Positions 1 through 7,452 of a stretch of DNA of 64,000 bases are shown in pieces. The stretch comes from Fimbriimonadaceae bacterium (lineage in GTDB: Bacteria > Armatimonadota > Fimbriimonadia > Fimbriimonadales > Fimbriimonadaceae). A program made the position numbers and the translations under genes. A model generated the notes under the pieces. That model was not told the DNA's origin. It did not search any database and saw only the letters and a program-made list of their open reading frames with translations. The DNA is taken from assembly GCA_019694835.1 (NCBI GenBank), contig JAIBBE010000065.1:48932-112931 (forward strand), given 5' to 3'. Within the stretch, counting starts at the first letter, position 1; every line of letters starts with the position of its first letter.

Positions 1-2
1 TC

Positions 3-1556
3 CTGCAGCACCCTGGCTTGGAAAAGGTCCTCGACTTTGACGACCATGAAGGCACGCCCTTCATCGTCAGTGAACTCAGTGTGGGGCACACGCTCGAAGA
101 GCGGATCAAGAAGCTTGCCCCGTTTTCTCCCGCCGTCGCGGTCGGACTCGCACTTTCCATTTGTGAAACCCTCGATGCCATCCACGGCGCGGGCTTGGCT
201 CATGGCGACATTTCGGCTACCAACATCACCCTCACGACCGAAGGCAAGACCAAGGTCGCCCTGACCGCGATTTGGGAAGCGTACTCGTCGAGCAAAACCG
301 CGGGCGCGGTCGTTCTGCCCGGCATGGCACCGTATCTCGCGCCAGAAATCACGACCGGACAGATGCCCAGCCCGACTTCCGACGTCTATGCCCTTGGCGT
401 CCTGCTCTTCGAACTGCTGACGGGGCGCAAACCCTATTCAGGCGACACCGCCGTCTCGATCGCGATGAAGCATGCGACGGCCCCTGTGCCGAGCGTCCGG
501 AGCTTCAATCCGTCCGTGCCGGTCGTGCTCGACGAAATCGTCCGCAAAGCGCTGGCCAAGAATCCGCTCGAACGCTATCCGAACGCGAAAGCCATGCTCA
601 CCGACCTCCGCGCCGTTCAAGACGCCCTGCGTTTTGGCAAGTCGCTGTCTTGGCCCATTCGGGGTGCCGCCCAAGAAGCAGGCCCCGTTGCACCAACCGT
701 TCTCCAGCCCGCTGATCCAGAAGTGAAAGCAACCGACCCCAAGAAATCCGCCAAGCCGCGCCGCGACAAGCCCGACACACTGGACACCGTTCCCAAGTGG
801 CTGCTGGCGATGGTCTACCTGTGCGTGTGTTCGCTCGTCGTGCTTGTCAGCCTCTGGATTTACTGGAATCTGACCAAGCCCAAAGTGGTTCGGGTTCCGA
901 ATGTGGTGGGTCTGAGCCTGCCCGAAGCCCAAAAACAACTCGATGCACTCGGGCTTAAGATGCGTATTGGCAAAAAGATTTCGAGTGAGAAGCAGCCGGC
1001 GGACGAGATTCTCGCGACAACCCCTCCTGCGGGCGGCGACAAGCGCGCGGGCGGTGACGTCTACGTCGATGTCAGCACCGGCAGCAAGTTCGTCGAGGTC
1101 CCCGACCTTCGCGGACGTACGCTCGATGAAGCCAAGGCGCTGCTATCGACGGTCAACTTGACGATGGACGAGAACGTCCGCAAGAAACGGGATCGAAACA
1201 TCCCGGAGGGGAAGATCGTTGCTCAGATTCCCGATCCGCGAAGCAAGGTCGAGCGCTCGACGAGGATTCGCATCACCGTAAGCGGCCAAGAGTCTCGCGC
1301 CGACCGGCCCAATCCCGACGAAATGCAGGTTTACACCTTCAAGGTGCGCTTCAAAGTGCCCGAATCTGAGGAGCCGATCGCGATCAAGGTTGTCATGACC
1401 GACGGCAAGGGCGCGAAGACTGTATTCGACGACGAACGAACCAGCGGCGACACGGTCGAGATCGAGGAAGAGGGCTTCGGGCCAGAAGCCTCGTTCCGAA
1501 TCTTCTTCGATGGCGAATTGGTGCAGCAGGTGACCAAGCGGGCCGATGAGGAGTAA
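3..1556 (+). CDS. PASTA-domain Ser/Thr kinase-like protein, 5' end cut off by the window
   Basis: Membrane-bound eukaryotic-type kinase of the PknB/StkP group, which senses peptidoglycan fragments through PASTA domains. The reading frame is open from the first bases, so the start and the ATP-binding lobe lie outside the window. Numbering from base 18, the catalytic loop reads HGDISATN (62-69, in place of HRDxxxxN), the APE motif is LAPE (107-110), a membrane helix spans about 261-284, and two PASTA domains cover about 289-355 and 358-424. A C-terminal domain rich in acidic residues follows. The DFG magnesium-binding motif is missing: the aligned residues are ALTAIW (81-86). This suggests a pseudokinase or a strongly altered active site. 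It is followed closely by rpe, as PASTA kinases often are. Confidence 0.88.
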   Translation: MQHPGLEKVLDFDDHEGTPFIVSELSVGHTLEERIKKLAPFSPAVAVGLALSICETLDAIHGAGLAHGDISATNITLTTEGKTKVALTAIWEAYSSSKTAGAVVLPGMAPYLAPEITTGQMPSPTSDVYALGVLLFELLTGRKPYSGDTAVSIAMKHATAPVPSVRSFNPSVPVVLDEIVRKALAKNPLERYPNAKAMLTDLRAVQDALRFGKSLSWPIRGAAQEAGPVAPTVLQPADPEVKATDPKKSAKPRRDKPDTLDTVPKWLLAMVYLCVCSLVVLVSLWIYWNLTKPKVVRVPNVVGLSLPEAQKQLDALGLKMRIGKKISSEKQPADEILATTPPAGGDKRAGGDVYVDVSTGSKFVEVPDLRGRTLDEAKALLSTVNLTMDENVRKKRDRNIPEGKIVAQIPDPRSKVERSTRIRITVSGQESRADRPNPDEMQVYTFKVRFKVPESEEPIAIKVVMTDGKGAKTVFDDERTSGDTVEIEEEGFGPEASFRIFFDGELVQQVTKRADEE

Positions 1557-1563
1557 CGAGGCC

Positions 1564-2208
1564 ATGCCCGCCCAACTCGCCCCGTCGATCCTCTCGTTCG
1601 ATCAGGGGACGGTGCGTTCCGCCGTCGTCGAACTCGCTGATGCCGGGGCCGACTGGATTCATTTCGACGTGATGGACGGCCAGTTCGTTCCGCCAATCAC
1701 TTTCGGGGACGCTCTCGTGAGCGGGCTTCGCTCGGTCGGAAATGTCGCTTTCGAGGCGCACCTGATGACCCAAACACCGGACCGCCACTTCGAGGCGTTC
1801 AAAGCGGCTGGTTGCCGGCGCATCATCTTCCACGCGGAGGCAACCGCCCACTCGCATCGCCTTGCCGGTCAACTGCACGACATGGGTCTGGAAGCGGGCG
1901 TAGCATTGAATCCCGGCACCCCGGTCGAAGCGGCATTTCCGCTTCTCGGCTTGGTGGATCTGGTGCTCGTGATGACCGTCAACCCCGGCTGGGGAGGGCA
2001 GCAGCTCATTTGGAGCTGCCTTGACAAAGTTCGCCGTCTGCGAGACCTGCGCCCCGATCTTCACATCGAGGTCGATGGCGGGATGGACCCTGACACCTTG
2101 CCCGAAGCCCTCGCCGCCGGAGCGGACACTTTCGTGGTCGGCAGCTACCTGGCCAAGGCCGAGTCGATTGCCCAGGGAATGAGCCGCCTGAGGGAGCGAT
2201 GCGGTTAA
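1564..2208 (+). CDS. rpe: Ribulose-phosphate 3-epimerase
   Basis: Interconverts ribulose 5-phosphate and xylulose 5-phosphate in the pentose phosphate pathway, in the cytoplasm. The 214-residue TIM-barrel protein shows the family hallmarks: LAPSILSFD at the N-terminus, the metal-binding HFDVMDG, a second histidine in FEAHLM, TVNPGWGGQ, and EVDGGMDPDT near the C-terminus followed by the phosphate-binding segment AGADTFVVGS. The ATG at 1564 was preferred to the in-frame ATG at 1546 because it places LAPSIL at the usual distance, and GAGGAG lies upstream. It is 7 bases downstream of the kinase gene and overlaps the next gene by 10 bases, so the genes are probably co-transcribed. Confidence 0.95.
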   Translation: MPAQLAPSILSFDQGTVRSAVVELADAGADWIHFDVMDGQFVPPITFGDALVSGLRSVGNVAFEAHLMTQTPDRHFEAFKAAGCRRIIFHAEATAHSHRLAGQLHDMGLEAGVALNPGTPVEAAFPLLGLVDLVLVMTVNPGWGGQQLIWSCLDKVRRLRDLRPDLHIEVDGGMDPDTLPEALAAGADTFVVGSYLAKAESIAQGMSRLRERCG

Positions 2209-2495
2209 AGATTCTCACGTCGACCCTCTTCGTTGCCGGGATCTTGATGCTGCTGGCCTGGCCGCTGGTCATGGCCGACCGCCCGAACCCTGACGCCGAG
2301 CGCAAGGTTCTCGCGGCTTTTGGATTGAAGATGCTGATCTACTTCGGGGCGACGGCCATCACGTTCCTTGCGACCGCCATTTGCGCCCTACTGCTCGTTC
2401 GTCGGGCGAAGCTGGAGTTCCGTGACCAAGCTTCAGAAAACCTGCGCGGCTTGATTGAGGGCACCCTGCGAGACCATGGCCGAAAGTCTGAATGA
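2199..2495 (+). CDS. Small two-helix membrane protein of unknown function
   Basis: A 98-residue protein with two hydrophobic segments, about residues 5-25 and 47-68, and a charged C-terminal tail of about 30 residues (from RRAKLEF onward). I do not recognise the family. Its start overlaps the end of rpe by 10 bases and its end overlaps the start of ribD by 20 bases, which is typical of translationally coupled genes and supports it being real. Function cannot be inferred beyond a membrane location; the tail probably faces the cytoplasm. Confidence 0.65.
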   Translation: MRLKILTSTLFVAGILMLLAWPLVMADRPNPDAERKVLAAFGLKMLIYFGATAITFLATAICALLLVRRAKLEFRDQASENLRGLIEGTLRDHGRKSE

Positions 2496-3534
2496 GGGGT
2501 TCATGCGGCGGGCGATTCGCCTGTCTCGCCGGGGATTCCCGATGCCCAATCCCCATGTCGGCTGCGTGATCGCTCGGGACGGGGAAGTCGTGGGAGAAGG
2601 CTGGCACTCGTATGCCGGAGGGCTGCATGCGGAGGCGGTCGCTCTGTCTCAGGCTGGCGAGTTAGCGCGCGAATCCGATGTTTACGTGACCCTCGAACCC
2701 TGTAACCACCACGGTCGGACGCCGCCTTGCGCTGAGGCGCTGATCGCAGCAGGCATTCGGCGTGTTTTCGTTGCTGTATCTGACCCGAATCCGGTCGCAG
2801 CTGGCGGCACGTCTGCTTTGCGCGAAGCTGGGATTGAGGTCGAGGTTGGACTGCTGCAAGATGAGGCGCGAGCGGCGAACCGCGTCTGGCTCTCAGCGCT
2901 TGAAATGCAGCGTCCCTTCGTAACCCTCAAAGCCGCCATCACCCTTGACGGCAAGATCGCGCGCGCGGACGGGACGAGCAAGTGGATCACGGGGGAACCC
3001 GCGCGCAGGGACGGGCATAGGCTGCGGGCCGAAATGGGCTGCGTCGTGGTGGGGGCCAACACTGTCCTTGCCGACGATCCCCTGCTCACGGCCAGAATTC
3101 GCGGGGTAACCAACCAGCCCCTCCGCGTCGTGCTCGATGCTCGGTCGCGCCTGTCCGGAGAGGAACGCGTCTTTGGCGAAGGCAATGTCCTTTGGATTCG
3201 CGAAGAACTCGAGCCAGAAGAACTGCTTCGCCAGCTTTGGGGCTGGGGCGTTCGCGGTGTGCTGGTCGAGGGCGGCGGCGAAACGTTGCGGCGCTTCCTA
3301 GTTTCCGGCTTGGCGGACCGGCTTTGCCTTTACGTCGGACCGAAGGTCTTCGGCGAGGGCATTTCGTGGGTGGGCAGTGGCCTGGATGTGCCGGAGGACC
3401 TGGGCTTGACATTAGGTTCAGTTCGTCGATTTGGACAAGATTTTCGAATCGAATATGAAATCAGTCAAAAATCTCGGGAACAATCGGACCCGGACTGGCG
3501 TCAGAACAAACAGAGGTCATTTCCTCCTTCCTAG
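2476..3534 (+). CDS. ribD: Bifunctional riboflavin deaminase/reductase RibD
   Basis: Carries out the second and third steps of riboflavin synthesis from GTP: deamination of the pyrimidine, then NADPH-dependent reduction of the ribosyl side chain. The 352-residue protein has the zinc deaminase core with HAE (51-53) and the two cysteines of EPCNHHGRTPPC (C76, C85). The reductase domain follows with VTLKAAITLDGKIA, WITGEPARRDGH and the late LVEGGGETL motif. Start chosen at ATG 2476 because MAESLNEGFMRRAIRLS is the usual RibD opening; the frame extends upstream only through a TTG. No ribE, ribBA or ribH is adjacent, so the pathway genes appear dispersed. Confidence 0.95.
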   Translation: MAESLNEGFMRRAIRLSRRGFPMPNPHVGCVIARDGEVVGEGWHSYAGGLHAEAVALSQAGELARESDVYVTLEPCNHHGRTPPCAEALIAAGIRRVFVAVSDPNPVAAGGTSALREAGIEVEVGLLQDEARAANRVWLSALEMQRPFVTLKAAITLDGKIARADGTSKWITGEPARRDGHRLRAEMGCVVVGANTVLADDPLLTARIRGVTNQPLRVVLDARSRLSGEERVFGEGNVLWIREELEPEELLRQLWGWGVRGVLVEGGGETLRRFLVSGLADRLCLYVGPKVFGEGISWVGSGLDVPEDLGLTLGSVRRFGQDFRIEYEISQKSREQSDPDWRQNKQRSFPPS

Positions 3535-3568
3535 AAGGCCCCATCTCAAGCCCTCAGAGTGGGGCTTT
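3535..3568 (+). terminator. Probable intrinsic terminator after ribD
   Basis: Starts directly after the ribD stop codon. A nine-pair stem (AAGGCCCCA with TGGGGCTTT, one G-T wobble) encloses a loop of about 16 bases and ends in TTT. The T-run is short, so efficiency is uncertain. Confidence 0.5.
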
Positions 3569-3991
3569 CAACCTGTCTGGACCTCCGTTTTTCACCATAC
3601 TGCTGGCAACTTGCCGGCCTGGAGACCTCTCAGCGACTGAGAATTCTCGCCTCAACCTCTCCCCCAACCCCTCTCCTCCGCCACGAAACTGACGGCCAGC
3701 CAGAGCTTCCGGGCGCAGGAGAGGGGAGCCTCGTACCGCTGGCAACCTGCCGGCGCGCGGTCTATCGGCGCATGAGAATCTTCGCCTCAACCCCTCCCCC
3801 AACCCCTCTCCTCCGCCACGAAACTGACGGCCAGCCAGAGCTTCCGGGCGCAGGAGAGGGGAGCCTCGTACCGCTGGCGTCTCGCCGGCAAACGCCCACG
3901 GGAGAACATCACGTTTACCTCTCCCCCAACCCCTCTCCTCCGCCGCCAAACCGGCAGTTGGTCCAAGGCTTCCGGGCGCAAGAGAGGGGAG
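3569..3991. repeat. Intergenic cluster of three family A palindromic repeats
   Basis: No gene is visible between ribD and 4032. Three copies of the same roughly 74-base unit start near 3656, 3790 and 3918. Each begins CTCCCCCAACCCCTCTCC, continues into a variable middle, and ends GGCGCAGGAGAGGGGAG, so the two ends are near inverted complements and can fold into a long hairpin. Copies one and two share almost the same middle. Between and around them are arms of a second motif (family C, CCGCTGGCAACCTGCCGG and variants) near 3597, 3733 and 3871. Confidence 0.85.
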
Positions 3992-4031
3992 CCGAGGGAA
4001 CCGAATTCGCCCAATCGCCATACTATTCGGC

Positions 4032-4568
4032 ATGTATCGGATCGTGAGGGTCATCCATCGGTGGCTCGGGCTGCTGTCCTCCATCTTCCTGCTCGTGATT
4101 GGCGTCACCGGTTTTCTACTCGCGACCAAGGGAACGTTCGGCTGGGTCCGTCCGCCGGAGAAAAAGGGCGGCGAAGTCGAGCTCGGTTCGGTGGCCTCGA
4201 TTCATACCGTCGCCGAGGCGGCCTTCGCGGAGAAAATCCCGGAACTCCAGTCTCGCGAAGACATCAACCGTATTGATTACCGCCCGGGCAAGAACATGTT
4301 CAAGGTCGTGAGCGACAAGGGCTACCACGAGGTCCAGGTTGATGGGAAGACAGGCCAGGTCCTCCAGGTAGCGAAGCGCACCGACCAGTTCGCTGAGGAC
4401 ATCCACGACCTCAGCTGGTTTCATGAGGGCCTCCATGCGTACCTCTTACCCCTCGTTTCCATCTGCCTCGTCTATCTCTCTGCCAGCGGCATCGGCATGT
4501 TTCTGACTCCGGTCATTCGCCGTCGTCGCCACCGTGCGGAGGGCGCAAGAAGTAACGCCCGGGTGTAG
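4032..4568 (+). CDS. PepSY-domain membrane protein
   Basis: A 178-residue protein with an N-terminal membrane helix after HRWLGLLSS (about 8-32), an extracytoplasmic PepSY-like region (about 55-125, ending in a YHEVQVDGKTGQVL strand), then a second membrane helix (about 137-160) and a basic cytoplasmic tail. The HRWLG start followed by a helix is typical of PepSY-associated membrane proteins, many of which act in iron reduction or uptake or as protease inhibitors. The paired histidines at LSWFHEGLHAYLLP could bind haem; this is inference. It stands alone between a repeat cluster and the LCP gene. Confidence 0.75.
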   Translation: MYRIVRVIHRWLGLLSSIFLLVIGVTGFLLATKGTFGWVRPPEKKGGEVELGSVASIHTVAEAAFAEKIPELQSREDINRIDYRPGKNMFKVVSDKGYHEVQVDGKTGQVLQVAKRTDQFAEDIHDLSWFHEGLHAYLLPLVSICLVYLSASGIGMFLTPVIRRRRHRAEGARSNARV

Positions 4569-4575
4569 ACGAGAG

Positions 4576-4605
4576 CGTCGGCCAGAGCGTGCACCCGGGC
4601 CGACG
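4576..4605 (+). terminator. Weak hairpin downstream of the PepSY gene
   Basis: CGTCGGCC pairs with GGCCGACG across a 14-base loop just after the PepSY stop codon. No T-run follows, so this may be a rho-dependent or processing site rather than a true intrinsic terminator. Confidence 0.3.
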
Positions 4606-4702
4606 GAACGACAAAGAGCCTCCCGACGTTGATCATCGTGGGCCTAATTGAATCTCGAAACAAGCCGATCGGCTGGGCTCAAGGGGTACCCTAGGACTGG
4701 GA

Positions 4703-5659
4703 ATGGCGAAGGACTCAAAGAAACCACTGTGGAAGACCTTGCTCAAAGGCTTCGCATTCGTAACGCTATGTACGTTTGCGCTGGGAGCAGGTTCGCTCTT
4801 GGGCTTTACCGGCAAGAGCGCGGTCATCACCGAAATGATGAAGCAGCGGCTAAGCAACACGCCCCCGCAGGAAGTTTTTCACGAAGATTCGATCAACCTT
4901 CTCCTTCTCGGATGCGATGAAGATCGAGCCTATGGCGGCAAGAAGATTCTCCGTGAGCAGGCCCGCAGCGACATGATGCTCGTGGCCAAACTTGACTTCA
5001 AGAAGAAGCGCATCACCGGCGTCAGCATCCCCCGCGACACCCTCTGCGCGCTCCCTGGCTACCGCGAACAGAAGATCAATGCCTACCATGCCATCGGCGG
5101 CAAAGACCTCGCCAAGCGCGCGGTTGAATCGCTCATCGATGTCGACATCGACAAGGTCGTGGTACTCGACTACAAGGTCTTCCAGGAAATCGTCGACATG
5201 GTGGGCGGCGTTGATGTGTTCATCGACAAGAAACTCAAGTACACGGACCGGCGCGGTGGACTCTTCATCGACCTCAAGCCTGGCCTCCAGCATCTGAGCG
5301 GCTACGATGCCATGTGCTTCGTCCGATACCGCCACGGCGACAGCGACTTCGCCCGCCAAGCCCGTCAGAAGGACTTCCTCCTTGCGATGAAGGAATCGGT
5401 TAAGAAAAACCCGATGCTGATTCCCGACATCGCCAACAAGGCGACGTCGATGATGAGCGAAGACTTCTCCGTCCCCGAAATCGCATCAATCGTCGGGTTT
5501 GCGCAGAAGGTCGGCAGCGACCACATCAAAATGGGCCAGATTCCAGTCTACGATGTCCCGAACTACAACCTCAAGGTCGACAAGCGGCACCTCGATGATA
5601 CGCTCAAGGAATTCCACCTTATCGAGGACCATACGACCACGGTCAGCCGCAACGACTGA
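4703..5659 (+). CDS. LytR-CpsA-Psr (LCP) family cell-wall ligase
   Basis: LCP enzymes transfer polyprenyl-linked anionic or capsular polymers onto peptidoglycan outside the cytoplasmic membrane. The 318-residue protein has one N-terminal membrane helix (about 13-35) and the LCP core from INLLLLGCDE (about 65) onward. It shows RSDMMLVAKLD, the VSIPRDT strand with its conserved Arg and Asp, INAYHAIGG, VVLDYKVFQEIVDMVGGVDV, and the late YDAMCFVRYRHGDSDFAR with conserved arginines. Start is ATG 4703. It overlaps the next gene by one base (TGATG). In this genome a plausible role is attaching the polymer that SLH proteins bind, given csaB at 50758; this is inference. Confidence 0.92.
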   Translation: MAKDSKKPLWKTLLKGFAFVTLCTFALGAGSLLGFTGKSAVITEMMKQRLSNTPPQEVFHEDSINLLLLGCDEDRAYGGKKILREQARSDMMLVAKLDFKKKRITGVSIPRDTLCALPGYREQKINAYHAIGGKDLAKRAVESLIDVDIDKVVVLDYKVFQEIVDMVGGVDVFIDKKLKYTDRRGGLFIDLKPGLQHLSGYDAMCFVRYRHGDSDFARQARQKDFLLAMKESVKKNPMLIPDIANKATSMMSEDFSVPEIASIVGFAQKVGSDHIKMGQIPVYDVPNYNLKVDKRHLDDTLKEFHLIEDHTTTVSRND

Positions 5660-6480
5660 TGTCCAATCCTGCATACGATCCTGATGATCCTGAGGGGTCT
5701 CCACGCCGCTCTAGCTACCTTTCTGGTCGCGATATCAAAGTCTTGGGCATCGTCCTCGTCGTCTTCATAATCCTTCTTGCTCCGGTGTACAGCTACTATG
5801 CGAACGTCAGTCGCCAGTACCAATGCAAGCGGAATATGAAGGAGATTTTCGAGTCGATCAACCTCTACGCGGCCGAGTGGAACGACCGTTATCCGCCGCT
5901 CTATGTGGTGGCGGGCGGCGAGCGCGAGGCTCCCATGCTTGACTCCGCGAAACGGCCTTTCACCTGGGGCTCGCTGATCCAGCGATTCGCCAAACGCGAG
6001 GGCATCTTCAAGTGCCCAAGCGCTGATGAAAGCGAAAACCTCCTCGCCCAAGACCCCCAAACGACCAAGAAGTCGGTCGCGATGTCGTACGGGATGTACG
6101 TGGGTCTTGCCTCGCAGCCTTCCAGCCTCGTCCGAAGTCCGGCGACCACCGTGATCGTCTCCGAAACCAGCAACCACGGTGCGAATGGCACCTTCAATCC
6201 GGTCCCCCTTTACACCGAGGCGGGCGAGGAATTGCCTTATGACGGATTCATCATCGGCTATAGCGACAGCAACACGACGCCATCGCCAAAAACGACCTCG
6301 GTGACTCGCCTCGCTTTCAAAGGCACCCAAAACGGCAAGTTCAATTCCAAGAACGAGGGGCGGCACTTTGGGAAAAACCACTTTCTCTTCGCCAGCGGCC
6401 AAGTGGCCGTCCTGACCGCCGATGCTGCTCGGGTGAAGATGCTCGGCGAGAGCCCGACCGGCAACTGGGAACGGCCCTAA
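5659..6480 (+). CDS. Prepilin-like / DUF1559-type exported protein
   Basis: A 273-residue protein with a charged cytoplasmic start (about 27 residues), one membrane helix (about 28-48), and an extracytoplasmic domain starting QYQCKRNMKEIFESINLYAAEW, which resembles the long N-terminal helix of type IV pilin-like proteins. Near the end, the segment from GRHFGKNHF to FASGQVA has a His followed nine residues later by SG, matching the H-x9-DG tail motif of these proteins with Ser in place of Asp. No classical GFTL(V)E prepilin cleavage site precedes the helix, so processing by prepilin peptidase is doubtful. Its start overlaps the LCP stop by one base. Confidence 0.7.
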   Translation: MSNPAYDPDDPEGSPRRSSYLSGRDIKVLGIVLVVFIILLAPVYSYYANVSRQYQCKRNMKEIFESINLYAAEWNDRYPPLYVVAGGEREAPMLDSAKRPFTWGSLIQRFAKREGIFKCPSADESENLLAQDPQTTKKSVAMSYGMYVGLASQPSSLVRSPATTVIVSETSNHGANGTFNPVPLYTEAGEELPYDGFIIGYSDSNTTPSPKTTSVTRLAFKGTQNGKFNSKNEGRHFGKNHFLFASGQVAVLTADAARVKMLGESPTGNWERP

Positions 6481-7452
6481 ATGTCGGTTGTCCCCCTCAA
6501 ATGGTCCGGCGATCATCTCGCCCTACTCGATCAGCGCCGCCTGCCCCTGGCCGAGGAGTGGCTGGAGCTTCGGGATTGGCAGTCCGTCGTCGAGGCGATT
6601 CGAGATATGGCGGTCCGCGGAGCACCCGCGATTGGCATAACCGCCGCTTATGGCATGGCTTTGGCGGCACGTTCTGGAGCTTCGATGGACGAGGCATACG
6701 CTGGGTTGGCGGCGTCGAGGCCGACTGCGGTCAATCTTTTCTGGGCGCTCGATCGGATCCGAAATCTGGGGACCAACGACTTCGCGACCATCCTTGCCGA
6801 AGCCCAGCGCATCGAGGAGGAAGATCGGGCGTGCAACCAGGCGATTGGGCGGATCGGGGCGAACCTGCTGCCCGAGAGCTGCCGGGTCCTGACTATTTGC
6901 AACACCGGCAGCCTTGCCACCGGCGGCCACGGCACCGCGCTCGGCATCATCCGGACTGGATATGAGCAAGGCCGGGTCGAATTCGTGTACTCATGTGAGA
7001 CCCGTCCCCGCCAGCAGGGTCTGCGCTTGACCGCGTGGGAGCTGATGCACGACCGCATCCCCTTCCAGTCCATCGCGGATGGGGCGGCGGCGGCGCTGAT
7101 GCAGGACAAGAAGGTCGATGTCGTGGTGGTCGGCGCAGACCGGATTGCCGCCAACGGAGACACCGCGAACAAGCTCGGCACCTACATGCTCGCCGTCCTC
7201 GCTCAGCATCACGGGCTGCCGTTCTACGTCGCGGCTCCGACTTCGACGCTCGATCCCGCCCTGCCTCGCGGCGACCTGATCCCGATTGAAGAACGGGCGG
7301 CGGAGGAGCTGACCGAGATTGAAGGGGTGCGGGTCGCGCCAGTCGGCTGCCCCGTCTTCAATCCCGCCTTCGACGTCACCCCCGGCGGTCTGATCAGCGC
7401 GATCATCACCGAGAAGAAGGCCTTCACCCCACCCTACGAGTTCTACCCGTGA
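6481..7452 (+). CDS. mtnA: S-methyl-5-thioribose-1-phosphate isomerase
   Basis: Isomerises methylthioribose 1-phosphate to the ribulose form in the methionine salvage pathway. The 323-residue protein shows MAVRGAPAIGITAAYGMA, the catalytic cysteine in YSCETRPRQQG, the catalytic aspartate in VVGADRIAANGDTANKLGT, and the late PLxFY-type strand (LPFYVAAPTSTLD). The ATG is directly adjacent to the stop of the preceding gene. Its stop overlaps the GTG start of the next gene (GTGA). No other mtn genes are in the window. eIF2B-like paralogues lack the C and D pair seen here, so the assignment is firm. Confidence 0.95.
   Translation: MSVVPLKWSGDHLALLDQRRLPLAEEWLELRDWQSVVEAIRDMAVRGAPAIGITAAYGMALAARSGASMDEAYAGLAASRPTAVNLFWALDRIRNLGTNDFATILAEAQRIEEEDRACNQAIGRIGANLLPESCRVLTICNTGSLATGGHGTALGIIRTGYEQGRVEFVYSCETRPRQQGLRLTAWELMHDRIPFQSIADGAAAALMQDKKVDVVVVGADRIAANGDTANKLGTYMLAVLAQHHGLPFYVAAPTSTLDPALPRGDLIPIEERAAEELTEIEGVRVAPVGCPVFNPAFDVTPGGLISAIITEKKAFTPPYEFYP

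Noticed and set aside
3656..3991. CRISPR array
   Set aside because: Units are few, long, internally palindromic and have similar rather than unique middles; no cas genes are nearby.
3559..4047. Plus-strand frame through the repeat cluster before the PepSY gene
   Set aside because: Its content is only repeat-derived Pro/Ser/Arg, with no ribosome site. The same stretch is open on the minus strand too.
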